Shown: piece by piece, positions 53,401-64,000 of the stretch
Numbering within the stretch: position 1 is the stretch's first letter
Layout of the letters: every line of letters begins with the position of its first letter
Source: Colius striatus
Lineage: Eukaryota; Chordata; Aves; Coliiformes; Coliidae
NCBI RefSeq assembly: GCF_028858725.1
Contig: NC_084765.1
Span: 7,705,501 to 7,769,500 of the forward strand
Reading direction: 5' to 3'
DNA length: 64,000 bases
Position numbers and translations under genes: made by a program
Notes under the pieces: generated by a model
Told to the model about the DNA's origin: nothing
Seen by the model: only the letters and a program-made list of their open reading frames with translations
Databases searched by the model: none

Positions 53401-56290
53401 GAGCACCACCAAATGCAATATTATGTGCAATAAAAAATCATCATCATATTTATCCATGTGAAGTGTTCACAGAGCTCAGCTGGAAATAAAGGTATATTTA
53501 ATTTTGGCAGTGCATAAATTCATTCTGTATCTTTAAAACAGTTTTTACTCATCACTTATCACTAGTGCAGACTCTAAGTACATTGTAGAAAGGAAACCAA
53601 GTATGGTTGGAAAAGTTCTCAAGGAACAGTTTAGTTAGACAGGTACTTTTACCTGCAGTATACTGTCTGGATTTAGCACAGGGATGTGGTGGGAAACTTC
53701 AAACCTAAATTTAATGTGCCCTATTTTTTTGAGCTGAAAGGCTCAAGAGAGTCCCAGCCACTTCACAGACATAACATTTCTGCAGTCCATCTTGCACGAG
53801 GGGGCTTCAAACTTTGATTTCGGTGTTAACTCATCCAAGCCCAAATTATGCCCTCAAAGATACCTTTTGCAGAATCCCTGAAGTGCTTAATTTACACCCA
53901 ACCACAGGCCGCAGCACTCAGGAGAGGAAGGTTTAGTCAGTCTTTAGTCAAAGGTAACAAGTACCACAGGCAACAGCACACAGAGGTGGCCAGGTCCCTC
54001 AGGATTGCTCCTGGTTTGGATTTGCTCAGTGCAGAATGAGCATGGATGGTTGGTTGGGTGGGGGTTTGGAGCTGGGCTGTGTACACCTGCTGAAGCTGGG
54101 ATATTAGAATTTCTATCCACTATGGCAAATTGTTCCTTAGTATCACACCCTATGTTCTTTGTCAAATCACAGCTGAAGGGTGTCTCAGGGAATGCAGCTC
54201 AAATTCTTCTGACAACCAGGTTGGATTAGGGTGATTCACTTCATGCATCAGATAGAATATGCCCTCCACTAGCCACTTCTTTTCCATGCTGCTCAGAAGC
54301 ATAATTTTGCAAATACTCTAAAATCCTACTCTCATGGGTTACAGTCATTTCATTCTGCCTTTGCCTGTGGCTAATTAATGCAAATTAAATCTCATGCTAG
54401 TCAGCTCCAGTAATCCAGTGTACAAAACACAGTTGCCACGAAAAGGCAAAATCGCTTTCACTAGTTACTAATGTCTTCCGAAAAGAGCAGGATTCTAAAT
54501 ACACTGGTATAAAAGAGAATGTTAAAAAATCAATCACAATAATCTTTGATTTTAAAGTGTAATTGAAAAATCCATCTGGGTTACTCAAGATATTTTTTTT
54601 TCTGAGCATAGTATATGCTTGAATAAAAACATTTAAAATGTAAAACAACCACCATGCCTTTAAAGATGGATCTCTGCAAAAAGAGCCAGGAATGTACTCA
54701 GCTATTTCCAGCAAATGGCCAAGTTAAACAACACAAAATGACAAAATTTCCCCTGACTAAAACCAAGTTCATACATTTCATGACTATTCACTGCACTACT
54801 CCTAAAGTGAGTTCATATTTTGGGCCAGTATTTCAACTGGGTATCAAGATTGGCTCACTCCTACCTTCTAATAGTAAATACTCATTCCAGGCAGAGAGGG
54901 GAATTTAAAAACCAACCTCTCAACAAACAAAAAAGTGTCTTGGGTTTCTCTGTCACCTGAAATTTTGTTCTACTTAAATAATATACAAATCTTACCATGT
55001 TAAATGCAGAATGACCTATCAGAGGCACTGCAATCCAGCTGAACTACGTGATACATGAATACAATCCCAATACATAGACCTTCCTATAGTCTTGCTATCA
55101 ACATGACAGAACATGCTCTAACTGTATCTCATATGGAATAACTAAGATACTAAATTTGGAGTAATCCGTGGGGTTTGAACCTAATCCAGTAACATTTAGT
55201 CAGGTAGACGTCTTACTCAACTTCAGGAACATGGGGCTTTTCTAAGAGCCTGGAGTTGCAGATTCAGCAGAGGCTTAGAAGTGCACAACTTTATATTACA
55301 TGTATTAACAAGGGACATTAATGTTTTAACTCGCTGGTCTCAAAATTCACAGCTAATTGCGAAATTCAAAGTCTTCAGTAATTTTTCATTCCCTGTAGTA
55401 CCCAGTTCTAATAAATACTCTGGTGCCATTAGAATTTACATTGCGTAAACCTCCATTAAACAAAACATTTCAAGATGCAAGCCCTTAAAAAAAATCAGTA
55501 TATGTTTCGCTGAGGCCATTCCCCAGAAATCAGTTTGGGTCAATGCAATTTGTATATGAGTTTGGATACTTAGCCTGTACAAAACTTTTGTAATCTAGTT
55601 ACATGAAACAGAAGAACACATAAAAGGGGGGAAAATTTTTGAAAAGATGAATTCTAGAGGCTCTTTGCTAAGAAAAAACAACTTTCTTTTTTTCTTAGAC
55701 AGTCTTTAACGAATATTTGCTCTCTAGGCAAATGTCACCTATCTGTGAGGTTTTTAATGTTGTGGCTCTAGAGCAAGTACTGCTGAACGGCCAGGAGGTT
55801 GGCATCAGTTGCTTGATGTTTGTCATTGTGGATATGGAATATTGTCTTGTTGTCTTAAATTTAGGCCAAGCTCATAATAAGATGTGTAGTTGGATGAACA
55901 GTGATTGATCTGAAGGGAGCCTGAGGACTTTGGTCCAGCTTGTAGCATCTGTATTCTCCTCATACGCAGCCAGAAAGCACAAAAGCCAAAGACTGGAAGG
56001 GCAATCTCCTCACAGGGTGCAAGTCCACGACCCTACAGTTTGGCTCTGAAGACTGTGTTAAAGGCCTGAAGTGAAAAACATGTGATTACTGCCTAGTCTT
56101 TCTGTGTTGTGGAGCTAAAAGCAAGCCTCTGTCACATGGGGCAAGAGTATTTCCCCACTTTAGGGGAAAAAAAAGCCAGATTCTGAAAGGTTTAACTATG
56201 AAACCTGTGTGCAGTGGATGAGAAGGGGTTAAAAAAAGCAACCCTGGGCAGCCATCAAGTGGCAGAGAGTAGCAAACATGCTGGACATAG
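47429..56290. other. intergenic, no gene recognised
   Basis: AT-rich non-coding DNA. Open frames, for example 52857-53048 plus (63 codons) and 54397-54714 minus (105 codons), have no recognisable domain. A G-rich run with several GG/GGG groups lies near 54045-54075. No RNA gene was recognised. Confidence 0.6.
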
Positions 56291-56291
56291 G

Positions 56292-56402
56292 TGATAAAAG
56301 GCGATAAGAGAGATGATAAAATTAAGAAAGTAAAGAACACTGTTATAAAGATTTATAAATCAGCTAAAGCAGAGCAAAATAAATGATAACAAACACTGAT
56401 AA
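56292..56402 (+). promoter_or_regulatory. cluster of GATA motifs
   Basis: Five GATA tetramers occur in about 110 bp, all in the same orientation, at 56293, 56303, 56315, 56385 and 56398. Four of them are TGATAA and so fit the WGATAR consensus of GATA factors; the second is CGATAA. The local A-richness makes chance occurrence plausible. GATA4 acts with WT1 in gonad development, so a regulatory role would be sensible, but none is shown. Confidence 0.3.
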
Positions 56403-59400
56403 AAAAAGAAATGGGGCATCAGCCATATAAACAGGCAGGAAACTTCAATGCTTCCGTATAGTACTATGACACTGCTTTGTTTACACCAGCATTGACCTTT
56501 TGCTCCCCAAGAAGTTTATTAACCATCTTGGTCTTTCTTTGTGTTGTTTTACTCATCAAGAGAAAGTTGTACAGGGTTGATTCTGATGAATGGCTTTTTC
56601 AGAAAGTCAAGTTATCCTTGACTAGATGCAGATGGCCTAGTAAAAAATGAATGCTGCCAGCAGACATTGTCATTATCAGTAGTAAAAGTTCAGCAGGGAC
56701 TAGACTTCCTCATCTCTGGCCAGAGAAACCTATCCTTCTGTTTCAGCACCATATCACATATTGTCCTAATGAATTCTTGTAACACACTGCAGCCCAGATA
56801 AATATGCTTATATTAATGTTTTTTGGCAGTCTGGGGCTTGGTACAGAATTGACACAAGTGTTTGGGTTCTGCCTGCAGCAGACACTAGGAATTTATACAG
56901 CTTACAAATATTAAGCTGTTAGGTCATTTGTCCAGCATGATGACCTTCAGTGTTGCAAGCTGCAGCTCTGCCTCCTCAGAGGGGCTTCACCAAGGGGAAA
57001 CCTGCAGCAAGCAAGGGTGAGGAGGCAGCTCCATCACTGGAGGCTTTCATTCACTCCACAACAGCACCAAGACTAAGTTGAGATTTATATTTCAGACAAT
57101 CCATCCAGTGGATGTTCACCAGGGCAATTCATCCGCTGCAGGCACTTCGATGTCTGCTGCCACATGACTTTTCATTTATTTGATTCTCTATTAATTCCTC
57201 ATTCTAATAACAGAAACAGGCATCTCCACTCTTCTGAGGTAACATGCAGTGAGTGATTCAGAGCACACCTCTCTTCAGAGCATGAAGCACCAGCCTGGGG
57301 AGTCTCAAGGACAGCAGGAGTTTGGCCTTTGAAGAAGGCTTCAGGCAACCAGATTTTTAAGACTGTCATTCTCAGTAGCTACTTGGATCCAGCTGGGCAA
57401 ATGCTGTAATTACACTAATGGCATAATACTACATTCAGGCTACCAAAGTACCTTTTGAGTTGTATTGCATGATAGTCTTCAGCTCTGGCTGCTGCTTTGT
57501 AGGTTCTGCAACTTTCCGTTGCCAGTTTGGAAGGCTGCAGTGCCTTCCCAAAGGCCTGAGTCTAGCAACTGAAACAGCTCCCCTGCACAAGACACAGTGC
57601 GGGCTGGGCTGGAGCACTTCACATGCACTAGATAAAAACCTCTTTATTTGCCTTTACAATCTACTTTTACTGTGCAGCTAAACCAGCAACTTAACCTAAA
57701 AACCTCAGTAATGGGGTTAAAGATGTCAGAGACCTTCCTGGGAGGAAACGTTCCACAGCTGCAATTACTGTGCGAGAAGAGCGCAGGCACGAGGAGACAC
57801 CATGTCCCAAGAAACTCTGAAGCAGGATTTTCTCTGGGCTGGTGAGGTTGCACTTCTGTTTTTCAACATTTCATTCAAATGAATGGGAGTTCTGAAGCAT
57901 GACTCAGATGAGAATGAGCCATTAAAAGAAACAGCCTGAGAATAAACACTGTGGTATTTCTCTCCTGCACCTCTGTACTGAAGTGCCTCTGCCCTGTGTT
58001 TTTTTTATACAACCTCCTTGCATCAGAAGGGCTTTTCTGATGCAGGGGAAAGGCAACTAGTTTTCCATTCAATTTACCTAGCTGTTCAAGCCAGAGTGAT
58101 CAGAGAGTTCTTTCTGCTACTGCTTGGCCTGCTTTTGGTTCTGCCAGAGACCATCAGAACATAACTAGCCTGTTTCACATCAAAGACAGTGATGCTATTA
58201 AATGATATTTATACTTATATATTATACATTATACATATTATTATATTTATACATTTAACCAACAGAAAAGCCCTGCCTGGGACTACACTTCCTCATTCAA
58301 GATTTTCAGTGCCTTTAAAGCTTTACCTGTGGCTTACAGCACCTAGCACAAGATCTGTCCATGTCAGGTGTGCCTTCTAGGAGCATACCATCTTTCAGCC
58401 CATTCTGGCTCCTCACAGCCCTTTGAGATGTCTAAGCTGATGTTTTCAGCAGCAGGAGCTGGCATTTGTGTTTGGATTGCAGTCTATATAGAAAACTGCA
58501 CTTTATTGATTGGATGCTCTGGCTTCCAGCAGCTATGGTTGCCTTGCCAGCACCATTTCCCAACCTCTCTGTGCTGGTGGAACCACACCTGCTTGTCCAT
58601 GCCAAGAGGGCCAAACTGAGCACTTAGAACTGGGTTCTGTCATGCTGCTATTTGAAGCCATGGAAGTTCTGCCAGCTTTTCTAATGGGAACTAACACAGG
58701 AAATATGCAAAGCTTCATACAAGCAGAGAATAACATAACCTTTGTATATTTTGTCTTTGCCTCATTGGAATCATATTCTAGCGAGCCCTGTGCTTTCCTA
58801 TATTACAAGCAGTCTTTCATTTAAAAAAAAAGCAAGTTTAAAAAGTTGTTTACTTTCTGTTGTTTCTTTCAGTGCCTCTTTCTGTGCTTTGCATTGGTAG
58901 CTTGCAAGAATACAAGGTGCTTGGGGAGAAGTTCTTCAAATACCTTTTTAGCAAGTCTCTCAGACCATCTCACTAGTGAAACCAAGGGCAGCCCTTCGGA
59001 GCAGTGCCTTGGGAGCACACCCATTGCCGCCTGTCAGGAGCATCTGCTTTCCAGAATGTTTCTCCTTCCTCCCTCCCCAATGTCGACAGCCCCAGTAAGT
59101 CCCCCCTCCCCAATGCCAAGAGCCATCCCGCACCTCTGTAGAGCAACTGGGGCTCACAGAGCTCTGGAGCTGTTGGCCCACTGTGCCTGTCCTCCAGGTT
59201 TATCTCAACTCTGCCCCCGGTTTTGTCACTGTATCCTTCAATCCCTTCTCTCCCCATAAAAGTGTCTAGCTGTCTCTTAAACTCACTTTACCATTTGCTT
59301 CTTTGACCTCACTTGGCAACTTACCCTTGTGTTTATTATTTGAGGTGGAATAGCTCTGGCTACATTCCTGGTTTTGCTCTTAATTGTCTAATTTTTAGAA

Positions 59401-62400
59401 TGGTGTCAGTGAGGTTGGGATTCAGGTTTGGGCTTTTTTTAACTCATCACTCTTTTAACCAGGTTTTCATTAAGGCCTTCATTAAGGTCCTTTGTGTCAT
59501 CAGGATTTCCAATAACTACAAGAATTCTAATGACTCTTTTATTGGATCTTCCCAAATATTGCAGCTGGGCTTTCCTGCCCATTAGTGCCATTCTGAACTG
59601 CATACACTGCCTTTAATTGCTTTTTTTTAATTGGAGGGGATGGAGGGGGGAAGAGATTTTCCCCAAGCAAGGAAGAGCTCCCCAGCTAAAAAGCTGAGTG
59701 ATTCTCCCTGCTCTTACCAGCCCCAAGGGCAAGATACAAACAAGACTTGAGCTGGACAGAGCCATAGAACACTGCCATGCCATCTGGCAGCATAACCGGG
59801 CTTTCCTTTGTACCCACCTCATGCCAGGTGCAGGCAGCTCTGAGCTGTGCATCTGTGGGCATCTTCTCTGAGCCCTTTGATCTGCTCCAGCACCTCGCCA
59901 GGCTTTTGGACAAGGTGCTGGAAGCAGCCTGCTTACCATACTGGATTTGCTCTCAGGTCACGCTGATAATGGCAGAAGACCTGATAGGGTTTCCTCAGTG
60001 CCTGTCTGGGGAAAGGAAAGAAGGAAGAAACACTGGCCTGAGGCACCTACCTGCATCTTCAGAAACTGTTCCCAGTTGATGTGAGGTCTGTTGGTGGAGC
60101 AGTAAAACGAATCCTAATGACATCCTGAAACAGATAGGCCTGGTTGGATTGAACAACTCACCCAACTCACCATGGAAAGAGAAGGAGGGAGCTACTTGTT
60201 TGCAAGTGCCCCCCTTCCTGTACAGGAATTGCCACCTGTCTGAAGGCCAGAGTGCCTTCAGGTTAGTTGCCTGATGGCAGCAAGACAACACCTTTGTAAC
60301 TCCTGTTTGGTCTGTACCCTTAAGGAATATGACAAGCACCAGAAGCAGATCATGCAGTTACACTTCAGGTGTGGTAGCTCTCGTGTTTTCCAAAAGCAGA
60401 AGGGACACTGGATTCACCTACCTTGACAAAACTGCTGTGAGGGAGCCCTTGAATCCCAGCTAATGCCATTGAGAGAGATCACGTTCCCTTTCCTACCCAA
60501 TGCATCTTTTACCTTACGAAGTGACAAGAAAAAGTCAAAGTGTTCCCTTTGAAATCAATGTGCTCCATTCTGGGGGCTACGGAAGGTACAGGGCAGGAAG
60601 AGCGTGCCCATCACAGGAAGACACTAACCATCAGCCAAAATGACGTTGGTCACTATTCTCAGTTTAAGAACAGAGGGCAGAGGCATAAGAGATTTGCTCA
60701 ATTAATCATGGGATTGAAAATTTTCCAGAGCACTAAGGATACTTGTAAGATATAATAGAGTGCAGTCCCCTCATCTTTCATACAGAGGTCAAGCTCACAG
60801 AAACCCTGCCTGCCCAGCAGTTTTGGCTTGCCACAAAATGAGGAATTGCATGCTGCAAGAACCAGTGTCTGGGAGCTGCTTCTGAGAAATTCATGCAGCA
60901 AAGTACCTCTCTGAAGGCAGCTTACCTTGCTAATAGAATCCTGAAAGCAGGGCAATGAAAGGGAGAAATATAAAATGCCTCTCAAGACAAAGACTGTAAA
61001 ATAAGTAGGAATAAAAATCTGTAGAATCTTGTAAACATTTACCATTGTCCTCACCGTCCTGGGTGGGTGGGGGGACACAGAGACCATCAAACAGCAGAGC
61101 AGCAATAAGCACTTTCACTGAAAAAGTGGTGACAGCAAAAACAAAAGGACGTGCTCTGTCACTCATCAACCCACGCTTCGTTTTTTTGTAGCCATCTACC
61201 ATCACTGCTTGGCATGCAATTCACTTAGAAGCAAAGCCCTGGCTGTAGTTATTTACAGGTCACTGGACATCTGGCCTCTGCTGCAGCGGAGTTTTGGTTG
61301 TATTCCACAAAAGATAGCTTTATTTATGTTTGCCTAACGCAGGGACAACTGGAGGCTGATTATTTTTCTTGCTTTTTCTGGCTTTTAGTACAACCACTCG
61401 TGGCAGCTTTCTGTTTTGGGTGTAGACTGAAAAACAGGTTGTTTTGTGGTTGAGGAAGTCTGCTGGCTAAAGCAGAGGACATTGTTGTTGCAACTGATCT
61501 TTTTCTCTCAAGAAAGCAGGAGGAATTCCTTTATTTTTTAATTCTGTGCAGTTTTACTTACACCATTCACTCCAAATATTTAATGTTTGCCACAGTTGTT
61601 ATGAGTTTCTCCAGAGAGATGCTGTCTTTTGCCAGCAAAAGATAAAGTTGACTGATACAAATGAGCCGCAGTACCCCAACAGTAATTAACAGTGATGCAA
61701 TACCCATGCGAAAAAGAGGACTTGAAGAATTAACTGTTGAGTTTTCTTGACGATGCAGCTGCACTTTAAGAGAGAAAGCTCAACCCATCACAGAACTCCA
61801 TTGTGTACATTAGAGAGAAAAGCTTGGCAAGATACATTAAAGATTTTTGCTAAAGAGATACAAATATTTTGCAAGGTCACAGGGCATTGAGGCAGGCTGC
61901 ACTTACTTCCAAAGAAAAGTAGGCAGTATGACAAAGAAACAGTAATATTTTTTAATCTCCATTTTCACACTTCATCATCTAAGAAAGACTGTCTTTTTCA
62001 ACCTGCTGAACTGATTTAAGCCACCCCAAGTCTTAAGTTAACTTTTACTTAAAAGTCAGCCTATGACATCCTAATCTGAGGAGTTATCTGTGCTTTTGGT
62101 TCAGCACAGTCCTACCGAATGCCAGTCCTGCTAATTATAAATGGGGAGGTTCCTGTTCTATAAAGTTCTTACACAACTCTTGCGGGTGGAAAGAAAAGGA
62201 ATAGTTTGATAAGAAGATGGACAATTGAAGCAACTGCTTTACAGCACAATATGAAACTTGACACTTTGCTGATGCCAGTATGACTCCCAAGTGAGATGGA
62301 TAAATTGTGGTCAAGACCTGGACAGGTTAACTAGTGGTCATCAGTGCTGGTGGTACCTTTATATACAACAAAAAAAAAAGAAAGAAAGAAAAAAAAAGGA

Positions 62401-62469
62401 TACTATTGGACAGGGCATTTGAAATTTAATACCAGACATGAAACAAGACATCTGTTGGACTCTCATTTG
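56403..62469. other. flank downstream of WT1, no gene recognised
   Basis: This contains an AT-rich stretch at 58196-58260, a GC-richer interval at about 58300-60400, and a purine run of the (GAAA) type at 62368-62399. Within the GC-richer interval the 12-mer CCCTCCCCAATG occurs twice, 33 bp apart (59071 and 59104). Open frames in the interval on both strands look fortuitous. A hydrophobic frame at 61567-61764 (minus) is discussed as a finding. Transcription read-through from WT1 would pass into this region. Confidence 0.55.
62368..62399 (+). repeat. A-rich (GAAA) microsatellite
   Basis: A ten-A run is followed by three GAAA-type units and a further A run, about 30 bp in all, pure purine on the plus strand. 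It lies about 70 bp beyond the inferred WT1 cleavage site, so the WT1 strand is pyrimidine-rich here. Confidence 0.8.
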
Positions 62470-62486
62470 TTTCTCTTTGAATGGGC

Positions 62487-62492
62487 TTTAAT
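62487..62492 (-). promoter_or_regulatory. WT1: WT1 polyadenylation signal ATTAAA
   Basis: The minus strand reads ATTAAA here, within TCAATTAAAGCCCATTCAAA. I recall the human WT1 transcript ending with a nearly identical block and the same non-canonical hexamer. Cleavage would then fall about 15-20 nt further left, near 62470. Two AATAAA hexamers lie upstream in the UTR at 63132-63137 and 63654-63659. The first could be an alternative site. The second is only 16 nt past the stop codon and is unlikely to be used. Confidence 0.85.
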
Positions 62493-62630
62493 TGAAAGCT
62501 CAGTGAAAAATGCAGGTTACATTCTTAGTGTTATCAATAGTTTGTTAACAGCAACAACATCAGAACAGTGATGCATCTAATATTTATACATTTTCTAATT
62601 TTAGATGTCTAAGAGCAATACATTATCCGA

Positions 62631-62646
62631 TATATATATACACACA
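62631..62646. repeat. WT1: (TA)n(CA)n microsatellite in the WT1 3' UTR
   Basis: A short TA run passes into CACACA. On the transcript strand it reads GTGTGTATATATATATC. I recall a related GTGTAAATATATGTC at the same relative place in the human UTR. Confidence 0.75.
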
Positions 62647-63131
62647 ATTTCAGGCAATTAAAAGTAAATAATAAACCCCTCCTCCCCAAACCCTGAAACA
62701 ATATATTTCCTTACACTAATAATGTCTTTTTCACATATACTTGACAAAGAGTCTTTTAAGTTACTTATCTTAAGAGTAATCTGTTAATGGAGATCCTGGA
62801 CCAGCCCCATTAAAAGTTCAGTTTTAAGTTTATACAGCTTGCTAGCCACATAACCAGTGTGGCTTTACATTGTAAACAAATCCCAAATGTCTACAATGAT
62901 TGGAATTAGTTTTGTGTAAAGGAGATCTATGCATCTCATGATAGAATAAATTTAAACCAATACATTAAAAAGAGAAAGAGAAAAGGAGAGAGTTAATCCA
63001 CAAACAAAACAGTTTGGGTGGGAACAATTATGTGATTATTTAAAAAACAAGTTAACTTAATGGTAAGATTCTTACTTTCTGTACAGAGGAGGCTCTGGTT
63101 CATCTAGCTCTAGCTGCTCTTTAAAAAAGGT

Positions 63132-63137
63132 TTTATT
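63132..63137 (-). promoter_or_regulatory. WT1: candidate internal poly(A) signal AATAAA in the WT1 3' UTR
   Basis: A canonical AATAAA occurs on the transcript strand about 540 nt after the stop codon. As I recall, human WT1 also has an AATAAA in the middle of its UTR. Use of this site would give a shorter UTR lacking the conserved distal blocks. Only the hexamer is seen; usage is not shown. Confidence 0.4.
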
Positions 63138-63675
63138 TGTGAAATTCAAAAGCAGAGCTTCCAGCTTTAAAAGTTTACCCTTTGGCAAAAGTACAAAGTT
63201 TACCAAAAGTATCTGAGGTGCTTGTTCAACCTCACTTTGTGAGGACAGCTGTACAGCATCTGGAAACCTCAGCACGTGCACAGGTGAAGCAAACAGGAAG
63301 CTCACAGCGTCCAGGGAGGAATCTCCCTGCCCGCTGCTGGGCTTAGGAGGGTACAACAGTTTGTACCTAGAAAAGCTCCAGTGAGAATTAATTTGGAGAT
63401 AGGTGTGAAAGGTGAGCATAGTTTACAGTGATCTTGAAGCTGTGATGATTTTGCTTGCTCTTTAGCAAATTTACAAGTAAAAACCTCTGGAGTGTATTGA
63501 ATGGGAACTTGTGTAAGTCCAAGTGGAAGACAATGCTGAGTAGAATCCTACAGTTAGTGTGTCAACTGAGATGCGAAGACAGCTGCAGCTTTCTGACAGA
63601 GGTGATCGAAGATGGCTGATAAAGTTTGCGGTAGCTCATAATGTCCCATCTGGTTTATTGACTTGTTTGAACTGT

Positions 63676-64000
<325 letters not shown>

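Larger units (their letters stand above)
62470..63675 (-). other. WT1: WT1 3' untranslated region
   Basis: This is the untranslated part of the WT1 last exon, read leftwards from the stop codon. Its length of about 1.2 kb is close to that of the mammalian WT1 3' UTR. Several blocks resemble the human UTR as I recall it: one around 63050-63110 with the motif CCTCTGTA-AGAAA then TTACCATT-AGTTAA; one around 62740-62815 with GGTCCAGGATCTCCA and AAGTATATGTGAAAAA; and the final block around 62475-62520 with AACCTGCATTTTTCACT. AU-rich stretches are present, including a TATATATA/CACACA run at 62631-62646. A frame of 115 codons at 63072-63419 is open on the transcript strand but lies inside the UTR and looks fortuitous. 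The left end is inferred from the polyadenylation signal and may be off by some bases. Confidence 0.88.

Noticed and set aside
58300..60400. Cluster of overlapping open frames on both strands suggesting a gene
   Set aside because: The interval is richer in G and C, which lowers stop frequency. No frame resembles a protein family, and no consistent splice pattern or promoter was seen.
63072..63419. 115-codon frame on the transcript strand downstream of the WT1 stop
   Set aside because: It lies within the WT1 3' UTR. Its sequence corresponds to non-coding UTR in mammals, and its translation has no recognisable domain.
63654..63659. AATAAA hexamer on the WT1 strand as the main poly(A) signal
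   Set aside because: It lies only 16 nt after the stop codon. A transcript cleaved there would lack the conserved 3' UTR, whose conserved end matches the ATTAAA at 62487-62492.

Overview
This window looks like avian (possibly other sauropsid) nuclear DNA. It is AT-rich, carries CR1 LINE fragments of the bird/reptile type and no Alu- or B1-like SINEs, has one GC-rich LTR-like insertion, and holds almost no coding sequence. Nothing indicates a bacterial, viral or plasmid origin: there are no operons, the longest unrelated open frames are about 170 codons, and the only convincing coding exon has eukaryotic splice and polyadenylation context.

The one gene recognised is WT1 (Wilms tumour 1 transcription factor), on the minus strand at the right edge. 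Its last coding exon (63676-63797) encodes the fourth C2H2 zinc finger and the C-terminal tail. It is followed by a roughly 1.2-kb 3' UTR that ends at a conserved ATTAAA signal (62487-62492). Splice acceptor and stop codon both fit WT1 exactly. Upstream exons, including the one with the KTS alternative donor, lie beyond base 64000.

The remaining 62 kb (1 to about 62470) is downstream flank of WT1. In vertebrates this side faces RCN1, ELP4 and PAX6, but no RCN1 exon was seen, so the window appears to sit within the WT1-RCN1 intergenic desert. It contains: a decayed CR1-type reverse-transcriptase segment (about 23465-23930); four CR1 3'-end fragments (20055-20325 plus; 20980-21165, 36480-36705 and 41246-41341 minus); a 979-bp LTR-like element between 7-bp direct repeats (46443-47421); and a broken open frame resembling the C-terminal part of a Ty3/gypsy-type integrase (41716-42060).

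Smaller items are poly-A tracts, short microsatellites, perfect palindromes, a G-rich tract next to a CR1, a 15-bp tandem duplication and a cluster of GATA motifs. No new multi-gene system was found. The items most worth checking are the integrase fossil, the LTR insertion, the conserved end of the WT1 3' UTR and the GATA cluster.
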